Origin: Armigeres subalbatus
Lineage: Eukaryota > Arthropoda > Insecta > Diptera > Culicidae
Length of the DNA: 64,000 nucleotides
Direction of reading: 5' to 3'
Assembly: GCF_024139115.2 (NCBI RefSeq)
Contig: NC_085141.1
Coordinates: 134,539,822 to 134,603,821 of the forward strand
A program made the translations under genes and the position numbers. Shown piece by piece: positions 15,271 to 28,960 of the stretch (the first letter of the stretch is position 1; each line of letters starts with the position of its first letter). A model generated the notes under the pieces. It searched no databases. It saw only the letters and a list, made by a program, of their open reading frames with translations, and was not told where the DNA came from.

Positions 15271-16659
15271 ATGGAAACAAATTCTACAATCAACGAAGGA
15301 GCAGGCGGTGCGAATGTTTTCGCAAAGAGTGGGAGGCTGCAGCGATCTCCAGTGATGGCGCAGGCAGCAGTAGCAAGTACCAGCAGTATGGCCAAGGCTG
15401 CTGAGAACCAGGCAGGCCAACAGGAGCTAGGATCCGGAAATAGGGTGTCCACCCCAAAATCGGAAAGTAGTGCTATTCAGGAGGATCTACAATTTGGGAG
15501 GTCCAACCTGATGGAGGTGCGGAAGCGAGTCAACGAGCTCTATGACTTCGTGAAGGACAAGCACAATGTTCACACGAAGATCAAGCTTCTAGTGACGAGC
15601 ATCAAGTCCGCCGTTAAATCTGCTGAGCACGAACAGAACGCGCTCAAAAGAAGAGCGGAAGCAGCTGAAAAAGCACTGAAAGATGCAGCGGAGCATACAA
15701 CAGTCGAGGCACTGCAAACACCAATGAGCTCCCGAAATATTCGCACGGAGAAGCGAAGTAGGGACTCTCCAGGAGAGCAGGAAATCCCGAAGAAGCAGCG
15801 GAACGTGCAAGATAGTGCTAGCGTACTGAAGGAAGGCGTCAAGAACGGTGATTGGCAAACCGTGGAAAGTCAGCGAGAGAAGAGAAAGAAGCAGAAGGAG
15901 AACGTAGAAAAAAAAGGAGCAGAAGAAGAAATCAAAACATCGCTCTTCTCGTGAGAGGGTCTCTTCGATTATCGAGGTGAGCAATAAGACGCAGCAATCT
16001 TACGGAAGGTGAGAGAGGACCCAGTGCTCAAGGACTTGGGTGAAAAAGTGGTGAGGACAAGGCGTACTCAGAAGGGAGAATTGCTGTTCGAGCTGAAGAA
16101 GGATCCCACGGTCAGGTGATCGGTCTTCCGGGAGTTCATTGCCAATTCCTTAGGTAGTGAAGGAAACGTATGAACTTTAACGCAGGAGGCGGTGGTCGAA
16201 TGCAGAGTCTTGGTCTATATCACCACGATAGACGAACTGAGGGATGCACTGATCTCACAATGCATGCTGGGCGAAGTTCAGATGACCATTCGGTTGAGGA
16301 AAGCGTACGGTGGTACACAAATAGCAGCGATACGACTACCGGTAGATGCCGCCAACAAAATGGTGGAGGTGGCCAAGGTGAAGGTCGGATGGTCTATGTG
16401 TCCGTTGAGACTCATCCCTCGAATCACCAAACAGATGGAGCGATGCTTCAAATGTATGGCATTTGGACACCAGGCGCGAAACTGCAGTGGCCCAGACAGA
16501 TCCGGTCTTTGTAGGAAATGTGGTGGAGAAGGACACGTTGCTAGGGACTGCACGAAGCAACCAAGATGCCTGCTCTGCAAACCGGAGGATGGAAACGACC
16601 ACATGACGGGTGGCTTTCAATGCCCTGCCTACAAGAAGGCGATGGCGGGCCGAGATTAA
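15271..16659 (+). pseudogene. ORF1 (gag-like), copy 3, broken in the middle
   Basis: Starts METNSTINEGAG at ATG 15271, without the T-run insertion seen in copy 2, so this copy shows the ancestral N-terminus. The frame is open for 227 residues to 15954. Small indels in the basic region around 15910-15995 and an in-frame TGA near 16117 then destroy it. The C-terminal part resumes by 16192 and has CFKCMAFGHQARNC, CRKCGGEGHVARDC and CLLCKPEDGNDHMTGGFQC, ending at TAA 16657-16659 in the TAATG overlap. Confidence 0.86.
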
Positions 16660-19624
16660 TGGAGATCATCCAGTTGAATCTCAACCATTGCGACACCGCA
16701 CAGCAGCTGTTGTGGCAGTCGACAACAGAAGCAATGTGCGACGTGGCAATTATTGCTGAGCCGTACCGGATTCCTTCTGACAACGGCAACTGGGTGGCGG
16801 ATGCTACGGGGATTGCGGCTATCCAAGTAATGGGCAGATTTCCTATCCAAGAGGTGGTAGACAGTTCAAGCGAGGGTTTCGTAATCGCCAAAATTAACGG
16901 GATCTTTGTGTGTAGCTGTTACGCACCCCAAGGTGGACTTTGGAGCAGTATAACCGGATGCTGGACTCACTCACGGAGAAGCTGATCGGCCGAAATCCAG
17001 TGATCATCGGAGGCGATTTCAATGCTTGGGCAGTGGATTGGGGAAGCAGACTGACTAACGCCAGAGGTTACAGTTTGCTGGAGGCGCTGGCTAAGCTGGA
17101 AGTAAGATTGTGCAACGAAGGTACCGTTAGTACATTCCGCAGAGATGGCAGGGAGTCCATCATCGATGTCACGTTCTGCAGTCCGTCGATGGCGAGGAAC
17201 ATGAACTGGAGAGTTTGTGAAGAATATACCCATAGCGATCACCAGGCGATTCGATATAGTGTTGGAACGCGAACGCCGACGGTACGACGGGAGACAAGGT
17301 CTAGTTGGCGAAGATGGAAGACGAAGGACTTCGATAAGGATCTTTTTATCGAAGCACTTCGAGTGAACAGCGACGCTACAAACCTTGACGCAGACCAACT
17401 GACGGAAACGCTAGCGAGTGCTTGCGATGCGACGATGCCTAGGAAATGTGAGCCAACGAATAGCCGACGGCCAAGTTACTGGTGGAACGAAAATCTTGCT
17501 AACCTTCGCGCTGCCTGTCTCAGAGCTAGGAGACACGTTCAGAGGGCACGGTCTGAAATGGTCAGAGAGGAGCGAAAGATAGTTTTCCGTGAAGCTAGAG
17601 CGGCATTCAAACGGGCGATCCAAATCAGCAAGTCTAACTGCTTCAAGGAGTTGTGCCAGGAAGCTGACGCTGATCCTTGGGGTAACGCTTATCGAGTTGT
17701 GACAAAGAAGATCAGGGGTCCAGCGACGCCAGCCGAAATGTGTCCAGACAAGCTGAAGATCATCGTGGACGGTCTTTTCCCGCAGCATGGTTCTACGACG
17801 TGGCCGCGTACGCCGTACGAAGATGAAGACCGAGTAACCGCTGCAGGTATGCAAGTCACCAATGACGAGCTATTATCAGTGGCGAAAGGTTTGAAGTTGA
17901 AAAAAGCTCCGGGTCCGGATGGAATTCCAAATGTGGCTCTAAAATCCGCGATTTCGGCGTTCCCGGATCTGTTCAGGATGGTGCTGCAGAAGTGTTTAGT
18001 AGACGGTAATTTTCCGGACACGTGGAAGATCCAGAAACTTGTGCTGCTGCCGAAACCAGGGAAACCGCCGGGGAATCCAGCATCGTATAGGCCCATATGT
18101 CTGCTGGATACACTGGGGAAGCTTCTGGAAAGGGTTATCCTTAATAGGCTTACACAGTTCACGGAGGGTGAGACTGGCTTATCGGAAAAACAGTTCGGAT
18201 TCCGCAAAGGCAGATCGACTGTGGATGCAATCAGGACAGTCATTGAAGATGCAGAGAGGGCGTCCAAGAAGAAGAGGAGCGGCAATCGGTTCTGCGCGGT
18301 AGTGACGATTGACGTCAAAACGCGTTCAATAGTGCCAGCTGGGAGGCCATCGCCGCAGCGCTGCATGGAATGCGAATCCCCGACTTCCTGTGTAAGATCC
18401 TTAGGAGCTACTTCCTGAACCGGATTCTGGTTTACGACACGAACTCGGGGCAGAAGTCGATCAGGGTTACGGCGGGCGTTCCACAAGGGTCCATACTAGG
18501 CCCGACGTTATGGAATGTGATGTACAACGGGGTGCTGATGCTGAAGTTGCCCAAAGGTGTAAAGATTTACGGATTCGCGGATGATGTCGTCCTAACGATA
18601 ACCGGTGAGTCACTGGAGGAGGTGGAAATGCTGGTGGCGGAAGCGACCGACGCAGTAGAAACCTGGATGAATGGAGTCAAGCTGCAGCTGGCTCATCACA
18701 AAACGGAAGTGATGCTGGTCAGCAACTGCAAAGTAATCCAGCGGATGCAGATTACCATTGGAGGGCACGACATCCCCTCGGTGCGGACTCTGAGACATCT
18801 AGGTGTGATGATTGATGACCGGTTGAACTTCAACACCCACGTGGACTATTCCTGTGAAAAGGCGGCTCAAATGATCAATGCGTTAGCAAGGATCATGCCG
18901 AACGTCGGCGGTCCGAAAGGCAGCAGTAGGCGTCTTCTTGCGTCAGTATCATCCTCGATACTAAGGTACGGAGTTCCAGCCTGGGAGCTGCGCTCAAGAC
19001 GAAACGTAACCGGAGGAAGCTGAATAGCGTGTTTCGTCTAATGGCCATTCGAGTCGCGAGTGCGTACCGAACTATTTCGTCGGAGGCAGTTTGCGTTATC
19101 GCAGGGATGATTCCAGTCTGCATAACCCTAGCAGAGGACATCGAGTGCTACCAACGGAGGGATACCAGAAATGTGAGGAAGGCGGTGAGACTGGACTCTA
19201 TGGTGAAGTGGCAGCAGGAGTGGGACAATGCGGATAATGGAAGGTGGACCCATCGGCTCATCCCCAATGTGTCGACGTGGGTGAACAGGGAGCATGGTGA
19301 GGTGAACTTTACCTCACACAGTTCCTGTCCGGACACGGTTGTTTCCGCCAATATTTGCACCGGTGTGGCCATGCGTCATCGCCATTCTGCCCGGCGTGTA
19401 TCGACGTAGAGGAGACTCCAGAGCACGTGATATTCGACTGCCCGAGGTTTGCGGAGGCACGTAGGAGAATGCCTGCCATAAGGGCGGACAACATCGCAGA
19501 GCGAATGTGTCGCGATGAAGGTACGTGGCATGCGGTAACCAGAGTCGTGACACAAATAATGTCAGAGCTGCAGCGTCGATGGAGAAGGGACCAGCAAGTA
19601 AGCGTCGGTTTGGAGCAAAATTAA
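16659..19624 (+). pseudogene. ORF2 (APE endonuclease-reverse transcriptase), copy 3, frameshifted
   Basis: Begins MEIIQLNLNHC at ATG 16659. A C-run loss near 16926 breaks the frame after CSCYAP. The sequence from about 16940 to 18313 is then continuous through GGDFNAWAVDWGS, YTHSDHQAIRY, APGPDGIPN, KPGKPPGNPASYRP, QFGFRKGRSTVDA and TIDVK. The same A-run loss as in copy 2 (near 18317) breaks motif A. AGVPQGSILGP, GFADDVVLT, a G-run break near 18981 and the C-terminal zinc knuckle CPACIDVEETPEHVIFDC follow, ending near 19624. It keeps the intact KPGKPP and the intact zinc knuckle that copy 2 has lost. Confidence 0.87.
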
Positions 19625-20272
19625 GCACAGTGAGCAGTGTTGGGTCTCGAGTCGTCGGGGCGCCAGCGAACCGGAAGTCTTCTGCCAACCGGAATCGTCG
19701 GACCGACCTCGGCACTCGAACCGTCAACCTGCTGAAGAAAGAAGAAAGAAGAAGGAAGTGCTTCGGGTATGTAGGGCACCGCCAGTGCGGACGTTATCCA
19801 CCACCGGAACTGTCGGACCACCTCTGCAACCCGAAGACGAAGTCGGCGCAATGCGCGAAAGCGTCCCCTGCGATAGCCGCCGGTAGTCGGGGCACCATCA
19901 GTGCGGAAGTTTCCTTCACCGGAACTGGTGGACCACCCTCGACGCCGGGGGAAGTCAGGAGGATTCGAGTGAGGAAGGTTGCGGCACAACCGCCGAGGAT
20001 CGAGACGTAGCAGTGGATCTCAGCAAGCCAGTCGGCGAACTAGCCTAAGCTTAGGGCCGGAATTTTAGAAGAAGTGCATGAGCACAGCCCCCCGAAGTAG
20101 TCGCAGCATCCAGTGGTCCTGGGGGATCGAGGCAAGGAGGATAAGGGACCCGGTTTATCCGGGAGGCACATTTTAGCAGGTCGGGAGGAGCCCATCCCTG
20201 TTCGCCTTCGAGCATAGTGTGGATGCCTGAGGTGTCTGTCGCGCAGATTTTTGATGGGCTTTGACCCTTGCA

Positions 20273-21904
<1,632 letters not shown>

Positions 21905-24900
21905 GGATAACAGAATCTGCGTATGAAAGATCTTCACGGTTATCCAAGAAATTCCTGAAGTGAAGGCCTTCAGGTCTACATGCGTAACCAATGATCTACA
22001 GGCTTGTTTTGTAAATGTAATATATCCATTGTGGTACATATGATAGAATCTGCGTATGGACGATCTTCACGGTTATCCAATAAATCCCTGAAGTGAAAGC
22101 CTTCAGGTCTACACGCGTAACCAATGATCTACAGGCCTGTTTTGTAAATGTAATATATCCATTGTGGTACATATGATAGAATCTGCGTATGGAAGATCTT
22201 CACGGTTATCCAAGAAATCCCTGAAGTGAAGGCCTTCAGGTCTACACGCGTAACCAATGATCTACAGGCCTGTTTTGTAAATGTAATGTACCCATTGTAG
22301 TACATATAACAGCATCTGCGTATCGAAGGCGTTCGCGGTTATCCAAGAAATACCTGAAGTGGAGGTCTTCAGATCTACACGCGTATCCAATGATCTACAG
22401 GCCTGTTTTGTAAATGTAATACACCCATTGTGGTACATATAACAGAATCTGCGTATGGACGATCTTCACGATTATCCAAGAAATTCTTGAAGTGAAGGCC
22501 TTCAGGTCTACACGCGTAACCAATGATCTACAGGCCTGTTTTGTAAATGTAATGTACCCATTGTAGTACATATAACAGCATCTGCGTATGGAAGACGTTC
22601 GCGGTTAACCAAGAAATACCGGCAGTGAAGGCCTTCAGATCTACACGCGTAACCAATGATCTACAGGCCTATTTTGTTAATGTAATGTACCCATTGTGGT
22701 ACATATAACAGAATCTGCGTATCGAAGACGTTCGCGGTTATCCAAGAAATACCTGAAGTGGAGGTCTTCAGATCTACACGCGTATCCAATGATCTACAGG
22801 CCTGTTTTGTAAATGCAATATACCCATTGTGGTACATATAACAGAATCTGCGCATGGAAGATCTTCACGGTTATCCAAGAAATCCCTGAAGTGAAGGCCT
22901 TCAGGTCTACACGCGTAACCAATGATCTACAGGCCTGTTTTGTAAATGTAATGTACCCATTGTAGTACATATAACAGCATCTGCGTATTAAAGACGTTCG
23001 CGGTTATCCAAGAAATACCTGAAGTGGAGGACTTCAGATTTACACGCGTATCCAATGATCTATAGGCCTGTTTTGTAAATGCAATATACCCATTGTGGTA
23101 CATATAACAGAATTTGCGCATAGAAGATCTTCACGGTTATCCAAGAAATCCCTGAAGTGAAGGTCTTCAGGTCTACACGCGTAACCAATGATCTACAGGC
23201 CTGTTTTGTAAATGTAATATATCCATTGTGGTACATATGATATAATCTGCGTATCGAAGACGTTCGCGGTTATCCAAGAAATCCCTGAAGTGAAGGCCTT
23301 CAGGTCTACACGCGTAACCAATGATCTACAGGCCTGTTTTGTAAATGCAATATACCCATAGTGGTACATATAATAACATCTGCGTATGGAAGATCTTCAC
23401 GGTTATCAAAAAAAACCTGAAGTGGAGGCCTTCAGATCTACACGCGTAACCAATGATCTACAGGCCTGTTTTGTAAATGCAATATACCCATTGTGGTACA
23501 TATAATAAAATCTGCGTATGGAAGATCTTCACGGTTATCCAAGAAATTCCTGAAGTGAAGGCCTTCAGGTCTACATGCGTAACCAATGATCTACAGGCCT
23601 GTTTTGTAAATGTAATGTACCCATTGTAGTACATATAACAGCATCTGCGTATGAAAGACGTTCGCGGGTAACCAAGAAATACCGGCAGTGGAGGCCTTCA
23701 GATCTACACGCGTAACCAATGATCTACAGGCCTATTTTGTTAATGTAATGTACCCATTGTGGTACATATAACAGAATCTGCGTATCGAAGACGTTCGCGG
23801 TTATCCAAGAAATACCTGAAGTGGAGGTCTTCAGATCTACACGCGTATCCAATGATCTACAGGCCTGTTTTGTAAATGCAATATACCCATTGTGGTACAT
23901 ATAACAGAATCTGCGCATGGAAGATCTTCACGGTTATCCAAGAAATCCCTGAAGTGAAGGCCTTCAGGTCTACACGCGTAACCAATGATCTACAGGCCTG
24001 TTTTGTAAATGTAATGTACCCATTGTAGTACATATAACAGCATCTGCGTATTAAAGACGTTCGCGGTTATCCAAGAAATACCTGAAGTGGAGGACTTCAG
24101 ATTTACACGCGTATCCAATGATCTATAGGCCTGTTTTGTAAAATGCAATATACCCATTGTGGTACATATAACAGAATTTGCGCATAGAAGATCTTCACGG
24201 TTATCCAAGAAATCCCTGAAGTGAAGGTCTTCAGGTCTACACGCGTAACCAATGATCTACAGGCCTGTTTTGTAAATGTAATACATCCATTGTGGTACAT
24301 ATGATATAATCTGCGTATCGAAGACGTTCGCGGTTATCCAAGAAATACCTGAAGTGGAGGTCTTCAAATCTACACGCGTAACCAATGATCTACAGGCCTG
24401 TTTTGAAAATGCAATATACCCATAGTGGTACATATAATAAAATCTGCGTATGGAAGATCTTCACGGTTATCAAAAAAAAACCTGAAGTGGAGGCCTTCAG
24501 ATCTACATGCGTAACCAATGATCTACAGGCCTGTTTTGTAAATGCAATATACCCATTGTGGTACATATAATAAAATCTGCGTATGGAAGATCTTCACGGT
24601 TATCCAAGAAATTCCTGAAGTGAAGGCCTTCAGATCTACACGCGTAACCAATGATCTACAGGCCTATTTTGTTAATGTAATGTACCCATAGTGTAACATA
24701 TAACAGAATCTGCGTATCGAAGACGTTCGCGGTTATCCAAGAAATACCTGAAGTGGAGGCCTTCAGATCTACATGCATAACCAATGATCTACAAGATGGT
24801 TTTGTAAATGTAAGGTCCCTTTAATATCGACTCATGAAGGTTTCACAGTAACAGAACCTGCGCATGAAAGCCGTTCGCGGATATCCAAGAAATACCTGAA

Positions 24901-24960
24901 GTGGATCATTTCAGATCGACACGCGTAAATAACGATATAAAGGCCTGTTTTGAATATATA
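21905..24960. repeat. Sat-1 satellite array (~133-bp monomer, ~23 copies)
   Basis: Tandem monomers of about 133 bp with conserved GGTTATCCAAGAAA, CCTGAAGTG, ACGCGTAACCAATGATCTAC and AGGCCTGTTTTGTAAATG blocks. Two monomer types alternate irregularly: one with ATCTTCACGG and ATCCCTGAAGTGAAGG, one with GACGTTCGCGG and ATACCTGAAGTGGAGG. A higher-order period of about 1063 bp (eight monomers) is visible: 22560-23620 repeats as 23623-24685 with few changes. The last two monomers (24800-24960) are degenerate. Confidence 0.93.
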
Positions 24961-25130
24961 ATGTACCCATTATTTTTGCCTTTCGCATACAACAAAGTTG
25001 TACCGAAAGGCTATCATTTCACTCCAAGGACGAACTTTTTATAGAAGGCCCGGAGACCCATGAGACCCATAGTGTTATATACCAATCTACTCGACTCAAC
25101 GAACTGTATGCATGTGTGTATGAGTGTGTA

Positions 25131-25632
25131 TTTTTTTTTTTACAAGTGTTAAAGGCCATCAAAAATCTGCGCGACAGACACCTCGAGCATCCACACTATG
25201 CTCGAAGGCGAACAGAGTGGGCTCCTCCCGACCTGCTGAAAATGTGCCTCCCGGATAAATCGGGTCCCTTATCCTCCTTGCCTCGATCCCCCCGGGACCA
25301 CGAGATGCTGCGACTACTTCGGGAGAGGAGGGGGGTGTGCTGTGCTCAAGCACTTCTTCTAAAATTCCGGCCCATATCTTAGGCTAGTTCACCGACTGGC
25401 TTGCTGAGATCCACTGTTACGTTGTCTCGATCCCTCGGCGGTCGTGCTGCAAATTTTCTCACTCGAATCCTCCTGACTTCCCCCGGCGTCGAGGGTGGTC
25501 CACCAGTTCCGGTGAAGGAAACTTCCGCACTGATGGTGCCCCGACTACCGGCGGCTATCGCAGGGGACGCTTTCGCGCATTGCGCCGTCTTCGTCTTCGG
25601 GTTGCAGAGGTGGTCCGACAGTTCCGGTGGTG
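25131..25632 (-). mobile_element. 5'-truncated Mino-like fragment, antisense
   Basis: Reverse complement of the 3' UTR of copies 2/3. It starts with a T run (the A tail, 25131-25141), then the GTCTGTCGCGCAGATTT region, and runs to a truncation at CACCGGAACTGTCGG. The flanks are TGTGTGTATGAGTGTGTA on one side and TATGTGTGTGTATG on the other, so the insertion sits inside an ACAY-type repeat. Confidence 0.88.
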
Positions 25633-25683
25633 TATGTGTGTGTATGTGTTTGTGTATGTGTGTGTATGTGTGTGTATGTGTGC
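25633..25683. repeat. TATG/TG microsatellite (ACAY type on the minus strand)
   Basis: Alternating TATG and TG units, flanking the 5'-truncated end of the antisense retrotransposon fragment. Confidence 0.9.
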
Positions 25684-26109
25684 ACAAAAGCTAAGAAAAA
25701 CATTAGACAACTTTTCTTATAGCAATCCTTAGCCGATTTTCTCGCAACAAGTTTTATTCGATAGAAGGCAATGCCTAGTTGATCGCGTTTGAAAGTTATT
25801 ACGAAAATGGTACATTAAACCGAGCCATATAAGCGACATATAAGGTTGGTGTCTTGACTAAATGCGAGAAAGGCAGTATCACTATTCGGTGAACTAAGTT
25901 GGGTTTTTTTTTCTTTGAGGTCGTTCAACAATGATGTCACAGGTTTTAGGAGGGGAGTTGTTTGTAAGATTTTGTGACACTGCATATACGAGGTATACAA
26001 AAAAGCGTGACAGAGGAGGGAGGGGGGTCTAGAAATCTAAAAAAATAGTGAACGTCATATTTGAATCATCCCTTTATTTGCGTGTTTTTTAAGTTTAACA
26101 TCAAGTTCA

Positions 26110-28960
26110 ACACAAATGTATTCAATATGAAGAGAGCATAAACCATATTTAAAATAGGAGCATTGATCTTCAGCTACGCGTGAAGATCAAATTGCTTACT
26201 CCAGGGATTTCTTGAATGACCAAGAACATATGCTGTGAGGGCATTCTGTTATTCGTACTACAGAGAGCATGTACCTTATTTGAAACCGGAAAATTGATCA
26301 TCAGCTACGCGTGTAGATCGGAAGGCCTTACTCCAGGGATTTCTTGGATGACCAAGAACATAAGCAGTGAACGCATTCTGTTCTTTGTGCTACAGAGAGC
26401 ATGTACCATATTTGAAACCGGAAAATTGATCTTCAGTTACGCGTGTAGATCAAAAGGCCTTACTCCAGGGATTTCTTGGATGACCAAGAACATATGCAGT
26501 GAACGCATTCTGTTCTTTGTACTACAGAGAGCATGTACCATATAACCGGAAAATTGATCTTCAGTTACACGTGTAGATCGAAAGGCCTTACTCCAGGGAT
26601 TTCTTGGATGACCAAGAACATATGCAGTGAACGCATTCTGTTCTTTGTACTACAGAGAGCATGTACCATATTTGAAACCGGAAAATTGATCCTCAGTTAC
26701 GCGTGTAGATCGGAAGGCCTTACTCCAGGGATTTCTTGGATGACCAAGAACATATGCAGTGAACGCATTCTGTTCTTTGTACTACAGAGAGCATGTACCA
26801 TATTTGAAACCGGAAAATTGATCTTCAGTTACGCGTGTAGATCGGAAGGCCTTACTCCAGGGATTTCTTGGACGAATGAGAACATATACAGTGAACGCAT
26901 TCTGTTCTTTGTACTACAGAGAGCATGTACCATATTTGAAACCGGAAAAGTGATCTTCAGTTACGCGTGTAGATCAAAAGGCCTTACTCCAGGGATTTCT
27001 TGGATGACCAAGAACATATGCAGTGAACGCATTCTGTTCTTTGTACTACAGAGAGCATGTACCATATTTGAAACCGGAAAATTGATCTTCAGTTACACGT
27101 GTAGATCGAAAGGCCTTACTCCAGGGATTTCTTGGATGACCAAGAACATAAGCAGTGAACGCATTCTGTTCTTTGTACTACAGAGAGCATGTACCATATT
27201 TGAAACCGGAAAATTGATCTTCAGTTACACGTGTAGATCGAAAGGCCTTACTCCAGGGATTTCTTGGATGACCAAGAACATATGCAGTGAACGCATTCTG
27301 TTCTTTGTACTACAGAGAGCATGTACCATATTTGAAACCGGAAAATTGATCTTCAGTTACACGTGTAGATCGAAAGGCCTTACTTCAGGGATTTCTTGGA
27401 TGACCTAGAACATATGCAGTGAACGCATTCTGTTCTTTGTACTACAGACAGCATGTACCATATTTGAAACCGGAAAATTGATCTTCAGTTACGCGTGTAG
27501 ATCGGAAGGCCATACTCCAGGGATTTCTTGGATGACCAAGAACATATGCAGTGAACGTATTCTGTTCTTTGTACTACAGAGAGCATGTACCATATTTGAA
27601 ACCGGAAAATTGATCTTCACTTTACTCGTGTAGATCAGAAGGCCTTGCTCCAGGGATTTCTTGGATGACCAAGAACATAAGCAGTGAACGCATTCTGTTC
27701 TTTGTGCTACAGAGAGCATGTACCATATTTGAAACCGGAAAAGTGATCTTCAGTTACGCGTGTAGATCAAAAAGCCTTACTCCAGGGATTTCTTTGATGA
27801 CCAAGAACATATGCAGTGAACGCATTATGTTCTTTGTACTACAGAGAGCATGTACCATATAACCGGAAAATTAATCTTCAGTTACACGTGTAGATCGAAA
27901 GGCCTTACTCCAGGGATTTCTTGGATGAACAAGAACATATGCAGTGAACGCATTCTGTTCTTTGTACTACAGAGAGCATGTACCATATTTGAAACCGGAA
28001 AATTGATCTTCAGTTACACGTGTAGATCGAAAGGCCTTACTCCAGGGATTTCTTGGATGACCAAGAACATATGCAGTGAACGCATTCTGTTCTTTGTACT
28101 ACAGAGAGCATGTACCATATTTGAAACCGGAAAATTGATCTTCAGTTACGCGTGTAGATCGGAAGGCCTTACTCCAGGGATTTCTTGGATGACCAAGAAC
28201 ATATGCAGTGAACGCATTTTGTTCTTTGTACTACAGAGAGCATGAACCATATTTGAAATCGGAACATTGATCTTCAGCTACGCGTGTAAATCAAATTGCC
28301 TTACTCCAGGGATTTCTTGAATGACCAAGAACATATCTCGGGTACTTATTCAAAAGGACGTATGTGATTTTGTAAACAAAGATTCAAACGTCGATTTGTC
28401 AGATCTGATGGCACTTCCACGCAAACCATAACCATAGACAGATAGGGGGAGGCTTCGGCTACCTGTGGATGGTGTTTGTTTGCATGGGAGTGCCATCAGA
28501 TCGGACTAATCGACATTTGAATCTTTGTTTACGAAATCACATACGTCCTTTTGAATAAGTACCCGAGATATGCAGTGAACGCATTCTGTTCTTTGTACTA
28601 CAGAGAGCATGTACCATATTTGAAACCGGAAAATTGGTCTTCAGTTATTTGTGTAGATCGGAAGGCCTTACTCCAGGGATTTCTTGGATGACCAAGAACA
28701 TATGCAATGAACGCATTATGTTCTTTGTACTACAGAGAGCATGTACCATATTTGAAACCGGAAAATTGATCTTCAATTACGCTTGTAGATCGAAAGGCCT
28801 TACTCCAGGGATTTCTTGGATGACCAAGAACATATGCAGTGAACGCATTCTGTTCTTTGTACTACAGAGAGTATGTACCATATTTGAAACCGGAAAATTG
28901 ATCATCTACGTATTATTTCTCTGTACCACAAGGAGCATGTACCATACTTAAAACAGGACT
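26110..28960. repeat. Sat-2 satellite array (~132-bp monomer, ~20 copies)
   Basis: Tandem 132-bp monomers with GTGTAGATCGGAAGGCCTTA, CTCCAGGGATTTCTTGGATG and ACTACAGAGAGCATGTACCA. The reverse complement of Sat-1 aligns to it through ACGCGTGTAGA, GAAGGCCTT and AGGGATTTCTTGGAT, so the two are inverted relatives. A 10-monomer higher-order unit of about 1320 bp is shown by a shared 4-bp deletion (ACCATATAACCGG at ~26538 and ~27858) and by shared AAGCAG/GTGCTAC variants (~26357 and ~27676). A 44-residue periodic frame stays open only because 132 is divisible by three. Confidence 0.92.
28336..28568. mobile_element. 233-bp MITE inserted in Sat-2
   Basis: Near-perfect terminal inverted repeats of about 60 bp begin TCTCGGGTACTTATTC and end with the complement. 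The flanks read AAGAACATA and TATGCAG, so the uninterrupted monomer AAGAACATATGCAG is restored by removing the element plus one TA. This fits a TA target duplication (Tc1/mariner-type), although a 4-bp ATAT duplication is also formally possible. No coding capacity. Confidence 0.9.

Larger units (their letters stand above)
24975..25915. mobile_element. Dispersed repeat carrying an ACAY-type microsatellite (interrupted)
   Basis: Left part 24975-25130 begins with a hairpin, GCCTTTCG...CGAAAGGC. The right part 25684-25915 contains CCGATTTTCTCGCAACAAG, GAGAAAGGCA and a final GGGTTTTTTTT. The right part is clearly homologous to 31970-32330. Its internal TG/TATG microsatellite has received the antisense retrotransposon fragment at 25131-25632. 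No coding capacity is seen, and the element class is uncertain. Confidence 0.6.

Noticed and set aside
21905..24960. CRISPR-like array of direct repeats
   Set aside because: Monomers are ~133 bp, contiguous and similar along their whole length, with no unique spacers. This is a satellite in eukaryotic DNA.
26216..28951. Periodic 44-residue-repeat protein encoded by Sat-2
   Set aside because: The 132-bp unit is divisible by three, so a frame open in one monomer stays open in all. The frame breaks at each monomer with a 4-bp deletion, there is no start context, and the homologous 133-bp Sat-1 cannot keep a frame.
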